Source: Paratinospora sagittata (taxonomy: Eukaryota; Streptophyta; Magnoliopsida; Ranunculales; Menispermaceae). From it: a stretch of DNA of 64,000 nt. The translations under genes were made by a program, and so were the position numbers. Of this stretch, positions 24,549 to 35,499 are shown piece after piece (within the stretch, counting starts at the first letter, position 1; each line of letters begins with the position of its first letter). The stretch is taken from contig CM069607.1 in the NCBI GenBank assembly GCA_035771175.1, positions 6,569,501 to 6,633,500 on the forward strand, in the 5' to 3' direction. Under the pieces are notes generated by a model. It ran no database searches. It was not told the DNA's origin and worked only from the letters and a program-made list of their open reading frames with translations.

Positions 24549-25617
24549 TGTTGGTGCAAGATTTGACCCAGTACCAAATAGTAATAAATTGGGGGGGACG
24601 CATTGAGTTGGAACCCGCTAAGTTGTTTGTTGATCTGTGTGTCTCATTTGGACATCTAGCATTTATCTTTACTGAGTGAACAGTTCTCGATAAAGTCAAC
24701 AAATCCGGTCCCTAAGCTAAGAGGTGGATCATAATGGACCTGCTTAAATACCAAGTCTTTTGAAACAACGAGCTGCCTCCCGTTCACTATTTAAAGTTAC
24801 TAAGGACAACACTGAATCTGAAAAACTATATTGATTGCTGGTTCAACAGAGTAATGATATAATGTATTGATTCCTTGAAATGATACATAGATGAACAGTG
24901 ATATACAAGAATAGTTGATATACGTCGATTGCCATTATTTTTCTTGAACAATATCGTATATATGAATAGTATCACATAGGTGAATAGTGTCATCTACGAG
25001 AATAATGTCGTATAGGTGAAAGACTTTTCTAATGCAAAAGATCAGTCAAAGCCGCAACCACAGAGCATACTAAGAATTTTTCAGAGGTTCCGACACCACT
25101 TTTTGGGGGACATATAATATTACACTACTAAATGGTAAGTAAAAACATTAACTATAAAAAGTAGAAAGACAGAAAATTTACGTGGTTTGATTCTGTGGCT
25201 TACGTCCACGGGTAGTCTACGGGTAGAATGTAGAAACTTTACTATAAACTGAAGGTTAGAACTCTTTCTTTTCTTTCAAGAAGAGAACAATGAGACTCTC
25301 TTTCTCTTGAGAACTCAAATATATTTATGATCACTTAGATATAAATGAATTGAACTTAATTTTAAGCCTCTATTTATAAATAAGTGAAGATTATAAATAA
25401 AATATTATTATTTTATTATAGACATGTGAGGCCATCTGGCCGAAAACTATTTTATTTCTCTTGTAGACATATAGGGCCTACCTGACCGAATGTTATTTTT
25501 TTTATTTTTTGCAGACATGTTCTCTTGTAGATATATAAAGCCTACCCAATCGAAAGTTATTTTATTTGTTTCTTTTTTTTTAATTTAAAGTAGGCCTACC
25601 CTAAACGTGGGCGTAAC
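24549..25617 (-). repeat. LTR of the Tat-like element, minus orientation
   Basis: Bounded by TGTTGGTGC (24549) and GGGCGTAACA (25617) on the plus strand, i.e. TGTTACGCCC...CCAACA on its own strand. It carries the same internal blocks as 9303-10323 in reverse, including the ACTATTCA-type units around 24890-25020. Confidence 0.7.
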
Positions 25618-26074
25618 ACCTATTATTTGAACTTAGAAGAATAACATCGGGAGAGATATTAATATTAATCTAATCAACTCACGTGATGCGTGGACGTTTA
25701 CATTAATACAATTTTAAATCAGAAAACTTTTATCTGAAAAAATTAGTATTATTAATAAATTATAGAGAAGATACTCATTAAAAAATGACAAAAAAGATTG
25801 TTCATGGATATTTTTTTAAAGTTTTTTTAAAGAGTAATGTCAAATAAGATACTAATATTATTTTAATAATATCAATGATTTGGGGAATCTCGAATTGACA
25901 CATCTGGTCGTGAGAGATCAGTAGTGACCTTTGAAGACGAGAGAGATCGGTAAGAATTATGGTGAATTATTTGCACGGGGTCATGACAGCCGACAGAAGT
26001 GAATGGAAATAGTGCTGTGAAACACGTGGTAAGCTTGGGAAAAAGTGCACAGATTTGTGCCTACATGGCCTAAT
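25618..26074. other. Intergenic sequence, no gene
   Basis: AT-rich DNA; no coding region or bounded repeat seen apart from the tandem duplication that starts at 26075. Confidence 0.5.
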
Positions 26075-26312
26075 GTTCAACGTTAACGCTTAATATCTAA
26101 TAAATATATATAACCCGTCAAGCCATTCGATCAATAGTTCGTAAAAGGATTTGACTAAAGTAAAGGGTGCTTGTAGTCTTGGTGAATTATTTTGTTCAAC
26201 GTTAACGCTTAATATCTAATAAATATATATAACCCGTCAAGCCATTCGATCAATAGTTCGTAAAAGGATTTGACTAAAGTAAAGGGTGCTTGTAGTCTTG
26301 GTGAATTATTTT
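26075..26312. repeat. Perfect tandem duplication of 119 bp
   Basis: 26075-26193 and 26194-26312 read identically, from 'gttcaacgttaacgc' to 'ggtgaattatttt'. The lack of differences suggests a recent event, or an assembly or collapse artefact. No coding content. Confidence 0.9.
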
Positions 26313-26377
26313 ATTATCGAACATTAAGTGTATGGAGCTAAAATATCACTATCTTATATATATATATATTATTAATG

Positions 26378-27438
26378 CAAGATTTGACTAACACTAAATA
26401 ATAAAAAATTAGAGGCAACGTGTTGAGTTAGAACCTGTAAAGTTGTTTATTTGCCTATTATATTTTTGCCTGATCTATAGTATTTGATGATGTATATAAG
26501 AATCGACTGTACCAACGTGCCTTATTTGAACATCTAATATTACCTTCATAGAATGAACAACTTTTAATAAAATCAACCAGACTAGTTAGTCCCCAGACTG
26601 AGAAGTGGGTCACAATAGACATACCTAAATACCAAGTCTTTTGAAGCAACAAGCTGTCTCTCGTTCACTATTTAAAATTACTAAGGACAAGACTGAGTCT
26701 GATTAATTAAATTAATTGCTAATTCAACAGAGTAATAATATAATACATTAATTTTTTGACAAGGTACACACATGAGTAGTAGTATACTATAAATAGTTAA
26801 TGTACGTCAATTCCCACTAGTTTTCGCGAATAATATCATATACATGAATATAATAGTATACTTGAATAGCGTCACGTTCTTGAATAGTATTATATATATA
26901 AATAGTGTCATGTACGTGAATAACGTCATACACGTGAATAATGATGTATCTCAAAAATAATTTTTTTGATGTAAAAGATCAGCTAAGGTCGCAAACACAG
27001 AGCATACTAAAAATTTTTCAGAGATTCAGACACTATTTCTTAGGAAACATATATAATATTGCATTACTAAATGATAAAATAAAGACAAAAAATATAAATA
27101 GTAGATAGACACAAGCTTTATATGGTTCGGTTTTAAGACCTACGTCTACGGACAGAATATAAAAACTTCACTAGAGACTGTAGATTACAATTCTCTTTAT
27201 TAAGAACTTAAATATATTTACTATCACTCATATTTAAATTTAATCGCTGAAATACAATACGAATGAATTAAAATAAAATCTAATTTTTTATTTATAAAAA
27301 AATTATAAATAAAATAATATCAAAAGTAATCTTCACTTTACATTTTTAAAAGATTATTTATTTTATATAAAACACGTGAAATATGATGTGTAATCTTCTT
27401 TTATTTTGCCTTCTTCTATTTCGTGCAATTACGGGTGT

Positions 27439-27442
<4 letters not shown>
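26378..27442 (-). repeat. Diverged Tat-like LTR, minus orientation
   Basis: From 'gcaagatttgactaac' to 'acgggtgtaaca' it follows the block order of 24549-25617 but is more diverged; the terminal TGTTGG is missing. No primer site or gag flanks it, so it is a solo or truncated LTR. Confidence 0.6.

Positions 27443-27444
<2 letters not shown>

Positions 27445-27476
<32 letters not shown>
27445..27476. repeat. (TA)n microsatellite
   Basis: TA run directly after the LTR end. Confidence 0.9.
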
Positions 27477-27482
<6 letters not shown>

Positions 27483-27880
27483 TTAATATTTTTTTGGAAA
27501 GGTAAAGAGGGGAACACCCAGCAAGAACAACTAGCACACTACATCTTGAACTCTCCTAGGCCAAGTAACCCCAGTTGCATCTTCCCTCAAAATATTGAAT
27601 AACTCACGGGGAGGGAAAGACAGGATACACACTCCCCGATTGAACTTCAAAGCCTCAGTAGCCAAATAGTCTGCTGCTCTATTACCTTATCTGTAAATGT
27701 GCTCAACTTGAACTATCAAATCTCTCTGAAGGAGTCTTCTACACTTATTTATCAAGTTAGAAAGGCTAAGCTGCGGCATACTGTTGCCTTTTAACCAACC
27801 AGCCACTATAGCCGAATCTGTTTCGAGAACTATAAAACGATGGCCCTCCTCCCAAGCAAGACGTAAGCCATGAACTATAT
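27483..27880 (-). pseudogene. LINE-type RNase H fragment
   Basis: On the minus strand it reads HGLRLAWEEGHRFIVLETDS, then WLKGNSMPQLS and GNRAADYLATEALKF: the middle and last helices of the RNase H fold found in plant LINEs and in RVT_3 proteins. One stop precedes GNRAADYLA. It is not part of the LINE at 15960-23640, which has its own RNase H. Confidence 0.65.
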
Positions 27881-28257
27881 AATTAAATTAATATTGAAAA
27901 ATACTAAGTATCCTGGCAAATGTCTTTCAATAAGTGTCCAAGCAATACGTGTTCCAAATAAGGAAAAAGCATTAGCGTCAGATTTAAACTTCCAAATAAG
28001 TATGGCTATAAAAGGAAAAACAAGTATCTTCTAAAAAAAGAAAATGGTAGGTGCTAGTGCACGTGGAAACCTTCAAAAAAAGGAGATACTGACGTGAAAA
28101 TGAAACATTGACTAATAGCGGGACGCAAGTGGGTGGGGAAAAGTTAAAAAGGAAATAATGATAAACTCTTTGGACGTGCTATAAAACAAATGCATGTGAT
28201 CACCGCTTTTTTTTTTTGGTATTTTCTTTTATCAGGGAGCTACGGGCAGCTTCTTCG
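27881..28257. other. Intergenic sequence, no gene
   Basis: No open coding region or repeat boundary was recognised. Confidence 0.45.
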
Positions 28258-28602
28258 TATCAATCAATACTCGCAGGGTCCTACCGCACCATCTCCACTT
28301 TATAAGTATTCAAAGAAATTTTAAATAGTTACAATTTTTTTATTTTAATTTTGATTTTATCGCTTCAACATGTATTGAAAATATATTTTCTTCTTCTTTT
28401 CAACTAATTTTAAATCTCTTAAATCAGAGTTAAACTTAAGAAGTTATGGTTATTTAAAGTTTACATTCTGATCGGTCAATACAGGTATATAAACTTAAAA
28501 TGACCATAACTTCTTCGTTTTAACTCTAATTTGAGCTATTAAAAATGATTTGTAGTTAAGAAGACAATATCTTTTGAACACATTCTGAATCACTTAAAAC
28601 GA

Positions 28603-28688
28603 AGTTAAAATAAGAAAGTTATGGCTATTTAAATTTACTTACCGATCGGTAAGTAAATTTAAATAGCCATAACTTTCTTATTTTAACT
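28603..28688. repeat. Perfect 86-bp palindrome
   Basis: The sequence equals its own reverse complement across 86 bp, centred between 28645 and 28646 in ACCGATCGGT, and continues with mismatches on both sides. It can form a cruciform or a hairpin RNA. Confidence 0.9.
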
Positions 28689-28923
28689 CCGATTTAAGTG
28701 ATTTAAAATCTGTTGGAAAGAGGAAGAAAATATATTTTCAATGGATCTTGAATCACTCAAATTGAAATTAAAATGAGAAAGTTATGGTTATTTAAATTTA
28801 CTTACCGATTAGTAAGAGTTTACCGACCGGTAAGTAAATTCAAATAGTCATAACTTTCTCATTTTAACTTCGTTTTAAGTGATTCAAGATCCGTTAGAAA
28901 GAGGAAGAAAATATATTGTTCTG

Positions 28924-29735
28924 CTACATCTGTTGTTCACTATCATGACTAGACCGTCCTGATCCATTGTTGTGATTCTGCACCCTGTTCCATTGGTTCC
29001 CATTGTTGGACTTATTCTTGTTCCAATTATTACCATTGCCACCAAAGTTATTCAGATTTTGCCCCTTGTTGTGATTACCCTGGTAATCAAAATTCTGTCC
29101 TTGAGGCCTTTTGCTTCTGTTCCATATTGCCTCTTGCAGGTTCAATTCTCTCTCTACCAATAAAGCTCGTTCAACTACCTCTTTATAAGTCTCCAGATTC
29201 ATAAGAACAACCACCTTTCTAATTCCCATCCTGAGACCCTCTGCGAATCTACTAGCTTTCATCTGTTCATTAACTACCAATTCATGAGCAAATCTGGAAA
29301 GTTCAGTAAACTTAGCCTTATACTCTGCCACTGTCATGTTCTTCTATGTCAGCCTCACAAATTCATATTCTAATTCTTTTTTGTTCGCCTTGGAGAAGAA
29401 TTTATCATAAAATATCTCATCAAAAGTTGTCCAGGTCATAGTGTTCACGTCCATTGTTGGACTTTCTTTAACCATTCTTCACCAATGTTTGGCCTCACCT
29501 CTGAATTGGTGAGCCGCAATCGCCATCATTCTTGGACCAGTCACTTCAAGAACTTCCAAGTGTTCCTTAACCTCCTGGAACCACTTGTCAGCTTCCCTTG
29601 AATCTGGTTTTCCTTCAAATTTGGAAGGATGCATACGTTAGAAGTCTCTCAATTGATTCGCCCATTCCTTTTCTTCAGGCCTCCTGGTGCTTGGAGCTCC
29701 TGGTTCATTCTGCACTACAATTCTTGGATTCAGTT
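28924..29735 (-). pseudogene. Ty3-type gag fragment
   Basis: The minus strand reads MHPSKFEGKPD-type sequence near 29630, then FYDKFF, EYEFVRLT, and MTVAEYKAKFTELSRFAHEL, a typical retrotransposon gag core. It ends in a long Asn/Gly-rich tail (for example NNFGGNGNNWNKNK). Two stops are visible, after GEAKHW and after EFVRLT. It ends at 28924 against the palindrome repeats, with no zinc knuckle or protease following. Confidence 0.75.
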
Positions 29736-30240
29736 GAATACTCACAGGGTCCTACCGGCAACATCTCTGCTTTATAAGTATTCCAAGAAATTTTAATTCT
29801 GATTTAAGTGACTCACAATCCGTTGAAAAAATATATATATATATATTTTCAACTCATTTTTAATCGTTCAAATCAAAGTTAAAACGAAGAAGTTATGGTC
29901 ATTTTAAGTTTATATACCAGTATTGACCGATGAAATGTAAATTTCAAATGACCATAACTTCTTGGTTTTAACTCCGATTTAAGTGATTCAAAATGAGTTG
30001 GAAAGAGAAAAAAAAAATATTTCCAACGCATTTTGAATCGCTAAAATCGGAGTTAAAATGAAAAAATTATGGCTATTTAAAATTTTTTACCGATCAGTAT
30101 TTTAATTTTGATTTGAGTAATTCAAGATGCGTTGAAAAAAAAGAAGAAAAAAAAAATTTTAAACACATCTTGAATCACTCAAATTAGAGTTAAAATGAAA
30201 AAGTTATGGTTATTTAAAATTTTTTACCAATCGATAAATT

Positions 30241-31131
30241 TTTTTACGGATCTAAGAAATAACTATTACTGAGGGGCCATTTGAGTTGTTATTAAGGAGA
30301 TGGGCAAAATAATTAGGCACGTCAACCAAGTGACAACGATTTAATTAATAAATGAACAATAAGTTGCAAATAACCTAAAATTCAAATTTCAAAACTTTAC
30401 CACCTCCGTTATAAAAACTCAAACTTTCAGGCCAAACTCTAAAAATCCTTAACATATATCAGACAAATAAATGAAAACCAAGGGTCTCTGGGTTGGGGTC
30501 TGTGTATCACATATGTACTTTGTACTCATATGCCTTTCTTTTTCACTTTTTGTTTTTCTATTTTTATTTTATTTGTGGTGATTTTAAAGTAGTGAGAGTA
30601 ATGCTAAAAATATTTAAATAAGAAAGGGTTAAAAAGGGGGCGATTCTTAGCCAGAGTAAAATTGAGTTAGATGGTTGCTAGCTAGCCTAAAATTTTATCA
30701 GAGATAAACTAATATGAATCTTAATCAAACTCACACTACAACAAAAAACCAAAAAGAAATGAAAAAAGAGAAATTAATTATTGTTTCGTCACAAGCAAAC
30801 ATTTTACTTAAAAATTAAATAATAAGTGAATACAAAAATCTGTAACTAATTCCTCAATTTCATGCCGTGTCCGGTGATACGGCAACATTTATACTTTTTT
30901 TTTAAAAGTTTAAATAAAGCATTGTCATATCAAAGGTGTAAACATTATTCCATCAAATTAGTTTGTGTTTTGAATATTTTTTTAAAGTTTTTCTATGAGT
31001 CTTATTATTTTTATTTTTATTTTTTAGCATTACCATCGATATGTTAGATTTGATTACTAGAAGGTTAAATTCTAACTCGTTTTAATCCAGAGTTAGAAAT
31101 TGTTGGTTTACATGCATGGCTATATGTGTAC
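30241..31131. other. AT-rich intergenic sequence, no gene
   Basis: No supported coding region; short open frames here have no recognisable features. Confidence 0.5.
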
Positions 31132-31318
31132 TAGAAGTGTTCATCAATTTAACAATTCAATCAATTCCATTGAATCAAACTTTTTGAGTTCGTTTAGATT
31201 AAATTAGATAAATTATTTAGGTTGAATTGAGTTTTAAAATATTCAACCCGATTAATTTAGATTAAATCATGGGTTTAGCCCGTAAAAACTCGAGTAACCC
31301 GACCTACCTGAATCGATC

Positions 31319-31363
<45 letters not shown>

Positions 31364-31803
31364 TTCATATATAAAATATTAAAAAATATATAATGTATAT
31401 TTAATAAATCTCATCATATGTTTGTTATTTTTTTTAACTTTTTAATTAAAAAATAATAATTACCATAAAATTACTTTGCATTTATTGTTTTGTTTTATTG
31501 ACAATTATTTATTATTATTTTTAATGTTTTAATAAAAAAATAATAAATTTATAATAAACTCATATTTATATGTGATATTTTTTAAGGCATTTAATATTAT
31601 TATTATTTTTTGATAAAAAGAAAATATTAGGTCTCAGTACAATTCGATAAATCGATTCAACTAAAATTAAACCGAACTATTTAAATTAAATTAAATTAGG
31701 GGATAAATTGAGTTTGATAAAATTTTAAATTTATTAATATAAATTATTTAAATTAAATTAAGTTTTAACTCCTTTCTCATCTCAATTCATGTACATACCT
31801 CTA
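31132..31803. mobile_element. hAT-like non-autonomous element (tentative)
   Basis: Starts 'tagaagtgttcatcaattt' and ends 'tgtacatacctcta', which are roughly inverted (TAGA-GTG/ATGTA). Its inner part resembles the better-defined element at 41054-41675 ('aaatactcaa-ccgat', 'gatcacgggtt-agccc'). It contains a (TA)n run at about 31320-31360. No target duplication is seen. Confidence 0.35.
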
Positions 31804-31861
31804 ATAATAATATATTATCACGTGTCCTTTCAAAAAATTATAATAATACCTTTTGTCTTTT

Positions 31862-32110
31862 TGTGTTTCCTCCCCTCTATTTACCTGCCCCAAACTCTAA
31901 CCCCGAACTCAACCACCGGTATCATCACCAGCACCGACAGCGACAACAACACTCCCGCTTTGCGCCACTGCCACCGGCGCCGCTGCTACCGCCACCGCTG
32001 CCACCACTGCCACCACTGTCACTGCAGCGGCCGCCGCCATCGGGCTACCAGCACCACCACTCCTACCGGTAGTTGGCTACCAGCGTCAGCACTCATACCA
32101 ACAGGCTAGA
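31862..32110. repeat. GC-rich triplet-like low-complexity stretch
   Basis: Repeated CCACCGCTGCCACC-type triplets produce open frames rich in Pro, His or Arg. No domain or splice context is present. I regard it as simple sequence and not a gene. Confidence 0.5.
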
Positions 32111-32848
32111 GCTGTCAACTACAGTATCACGTGAAAATGTCATTTCCGGGTAGTCTTGTCTCCCTCTGTCCGGCGGTTTCACCACTTTGCTCTCCACTCT
32201 CTGGTAGATGATTTTGAATTGATTTTTCTTTTTAATATAGGTAGATTATTTATGATGGTAATTTTGTAAAGATTATATATGGATTATATTACTTTGGATC
32301 ATTCGTTGGTCTAATATAATTCAATATCAGATTAATGACCAGGTTTCTATGGATGCATGCTGTGTAATTTTTATTGTTTCTATGTCATGTAGTAGTTTAG
32401 AGGAGTGTCCCATCATGTCACTGCATGGTAAGAGAGAAAACAAGAATGAGAAACCAAAATCACTGTAGCTTTTGAAGGAGTATAATTTTAGGTACATATT
32501 TTAAATTATAAAAATATTTTTGATACCAATCGTGATTTGGACCGTTAGTATGGAGAGCGAACCCCGAGACAGATTGAAGGATCTAATTATAAGTTTGAGC
32601 TCTGCCTCAACTAAATTATAGGTGAAAGGGACGCTTATAAATTCTTGTAGAACCTTAATCTTTGAGAGGACTAATCTCGATTCAAAGGGTAAATGAACAT
32701 TTTGCCAAAAAACCAGTAAAAAAAAAAAAAGCATTTCTGATTAATTTATAAGATATAACTCTTATTAATTTCCTTAGATTTAAAATACGCAAAAGAAAAA
32801 AGAGTTAAAAGGATAGAATTGATTCTCTAAAAATGTTTTGTTCTGCAG

Positions 32849-32908
32849 GTCCGAGGAGATCCGAGTCAAAAATAGTTCTGGGTGATCATCTTTCAAGGAG
32901 CATTCAAG
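32849..32908 (+). pseudogene. Exon-like segment related to sequence upstream of the cyclase, copy 2
   Basis: 60 bp between 'ttctgcag' and 'gtaataat', which look like a splice acceptor and donor. One frame reads RRSESKIVLGDHLSRSIQ, in the phase shared with the 14694 and 34306 copies. It could be an old N-terminal exon of a duplicated diterpene cyclase. I cannot prove this because this part of the family is poorly conserved. Confidence 0.4.
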
Positions 32909-34305
32909 GTAATAATAGAATTGAAAATTTCTGACAAAAAAACAAAAGAAATGAAAAATTTTGCTGCGCGACAATTAACCTTTAAGTAGTGCTCATGCTT
33001 TATTCAAACTACAAAAATCCCACTGCAAATTCTCTACCGTAAAAAGGTTAAAAATTATATTTAATCTATATTATTACCGTAATGACCGTTCTTCTATATT
33101 TGCCCACTCTTTTGTTCTTTAAAAAAATTAAATATTAAATTGATAGGGATAAAATAGATATTTTATCTCTACCCATGATTCTTACTCATTCCACAAATCT
33201 TGGGTGCCTATTGGGCAACCTTAAATTAACACATTCCACCAATTTGAAACTCTCTTTCTTCTCTTTTATATTCAAATGACTCAAAAACTTTCTTTTTCTC
33301 TTCTAAATTTCTATCTTCTTTCTTCTTCTACGGTAGGAAGAAAAGAAAAGAAAACTAATTAATTTTAAATTAAATTTATCATTAATTTGTATTAAATGAT
33401 GTATTATTTTTTTAGTACCTTTTCTAATATTTTTTCATTTAAATCCATTTTGTGTTAGCTTTTTATTTATTTATTTATTTGTTTGTTTCAGTTTTTAATA
33501 CATATTTTTAATTTTATGAGTCGATTGTTACTTATTTTAATTTTTTATTGAATATTTTATTTAATGGGTTAGTATTATATATCATCATTTTATTTTTTTA
33601 TTTTTTATTTTTATTTTTAATTTTAAGGCATTTTTTTTTCTTATTGATTATTTTTGAAATATGTTTGTTGGTTTTCTGGATTCCGCTGCTTCATTTCTTG
33701 GCGCGCCGGGCGGAAGAAACCACCCTTTTTCTCAACTCTTTTTTTAAGTTATATAAATTTTAAACTTAAAATAATCATAACTTTTGTATTTCATTTTATT
33801 ATTATTATTATTTTTTATGTTTCCTCTTCCCTTTAACAAGATTTAAATGATTGGCCTAGCCATTAAAAAAAGGGCTTTTTTTTTGCCAAAATATTTTATA
33901 TTAATCTGGTCAACTAATCAAACAAAATATATTAAAAAAAGGGTTTTAAATATTTTATATTAATCTTTTCAACTAATAAAAAAAAATATACGATTATTCT
34001 CAGTGCCCTTGATTACAGAGCGCTCTCATCTTCATTCGTGGTTATCATTTCTACGTTTAAACCAAAGCCAAACTATCATTTGTATCAATATCCTTTGAAC
34101 TCTTCATTATAATTATTCAAATTTTTATTAAGAACCTTTTTTATTCATTTTTAACTTAAAGAAAAGAGTAACCATTAATTTTAGAAATGCCGTATTCTAA
34201 ATTTTTATTTTTAGATTTAATCCTTATTTTTTGAATCACTAACTAAACATAGCATCATTTTAAAAGAATTAATGATTGTCTAATTAAGTCTTTATTCTTT
34301 TGTAG
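32909..34305. other. AT-rich sequence, no gene
   Basis: Homopolymer-rich, no supported exon or element. Confidence 0.5.
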
Positions 34306-34359
34306 GCACAAAGAGAGCAAAATCAACAATGATTTTTCTACGAACAAGATTCATTCAAG
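34306..34359 (+). other. Candidate upstream exon of the cyclase
   Basis: 54 bp between 'ttttgtag' and 'gtaatcat', open in the phase used by 32849-32908 and ending F-I-Q-G when joined to 34534. It could belong to the missing N-terminus of the cyclase, which starts 1.1 kb downstream. It is supported only by splice-site shape and by the repeated copies. Confidence 0.35.
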
Positions 34360-34533
34360 GTAATCATAGTAAATTATTTATCTGTGTTGAGCTTCAAGCT
34401 AGCTGCTATCTCAAAGTTTTTTATTCCAATTTTTCGAAAAATAAAATAAAATTTATAGCATTGTCATGCAATTACAAAGAGTATATCACTTTATCTTTTG
34501 TATTTCCAAATTGAAACTCTTAAGAGTTTTCAG

Positions 34534-34612
34534 GAGTCGTGACCCGAGATCAAGGGCAGCGAGATGTTATTGAGGTTGATATAGATGAGGAACATGAAGA
34601 ACTTCAGATAAG
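34534..34612 (+). other. Candidate second upstream exon of the cyclase
   Basis: 79 bp between 'gttttcag' and 'gttgtcat'. Joined in phase to 34306-34359 it reads VVTRDQGQRDVIEVDIDEEH, an acidic stretch without stops. Its donor phase (two bases left over) does not match the only acceptor visible before the next exon (35506, phase 0). Either another small exon lies between, or this is an abandoned exon. Confidence 0.35.
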
Positions 34613-35499
34613 GTTGTCATTAGTAGCTTATATTTTCTACCTATATGTTGCACTTGTAAGATAAATTGTAAAGATCTAATAAAATAAAATAGATAATCTC
34701 ACTTAAAGTAAACTTAAAAGTAGAAGGCACATAAAGAAAGTGTGAATTTATTAAATTACTACTTTAACCTTGAAATATTTTTTAAAATAAAATACAATCA
34801 TAAAATTTATAGGGTCATGTTGTATTATAAAAGCCTCTCTTTATGTATAGGCTTTTAGGTAGGGGTAATAATTTGGCCTCTGACACATGAGCCTGACTCC
34901 ACTTGATCTAGATGGCTCAATCTAAATTTGGAGTTGATTTTTAAGGGTAATGCTAAATAAACCCAAAAAAAAAAGAAAAAAAAAAAGAAATAACTCAAAC
35001 TATAAACTAGAAGAGGTGGCCATCATCTACACCACTAATGAGACCATGTACAAATTTCAATGATTGGAAAAATCAACGGTGTTTTATTTTTGTCTGGGAA
35101 AAAGGCCTCTTGCTATGTGACGAAATAAAACTTTACATGTATTTAACTTAAAAAAATACACAATCGATGTAAGACTAATCTCTGAAGTTGAACCTACTGA
35201 TAGTAGGTCCCACGCTCAACACCTCCTATATACAGATGCCTCAATCCTCATAGACGAAGCTCATTTTGGCTCACCCCTCACCATGCAAAATATCGTCCCC
35301 TCCTAATTAGTCATGACCGGGGGTTTTGTTTTTCTTCTTGGAAAAATATATCTTGCTAATGTATGTGGCTTAATTTGGAAGAACACTTATTGACGTGAGA
35401 TTAATATCTCGATTTGAACCTACCAACAACATTTGCAGTATAGATATGTAGTGAAGTTGAAACTTCATAAATTTGTATAATTATATTTGTAATATTTTT

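Larger units (their letters stand above)
23641..25617 (-). mobile_element. Truncated Tat-like Ty3 element (LTR, primer site, gag)
   Basis: Minus-strand order is LTR (25617-24549), primer site (24548-24530) and a damaged gag (24500-23641). The element then stops against the LINE ORF1. The LTR is related to those at 9303-14059, but here a gag is present. This copy could represent the autonomous relative of the gag-less family. Confidence 0.65.
28258..30240. repeat. Cluster of long palindromes bracketing a Ty3 gag piece
   Basis: Repeated units of the form 'gattcaagatccgttggaaagag ... taaaatgagaaagttatggctattt ... accgatcggt' and their inverse complements fill 28320-28920 and 29790-30240. A 57-bp direct repeat ('atactcrcagggtcctaccg' onward) occurs at 28267 and again at 29738. 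The units resemble LTR-type sequence. The gag piece between them suggests a rearranged Ty3 element. Confidence 0.6.

Noticed and set aside
31789..32109. Open frame of 106 residues, Pro/His/Arg-rich
   Set aside because: Comes from triplet-like GC-rich simple sequence (CCACCGCTGCC); other frames are equally open and no domain is visible.
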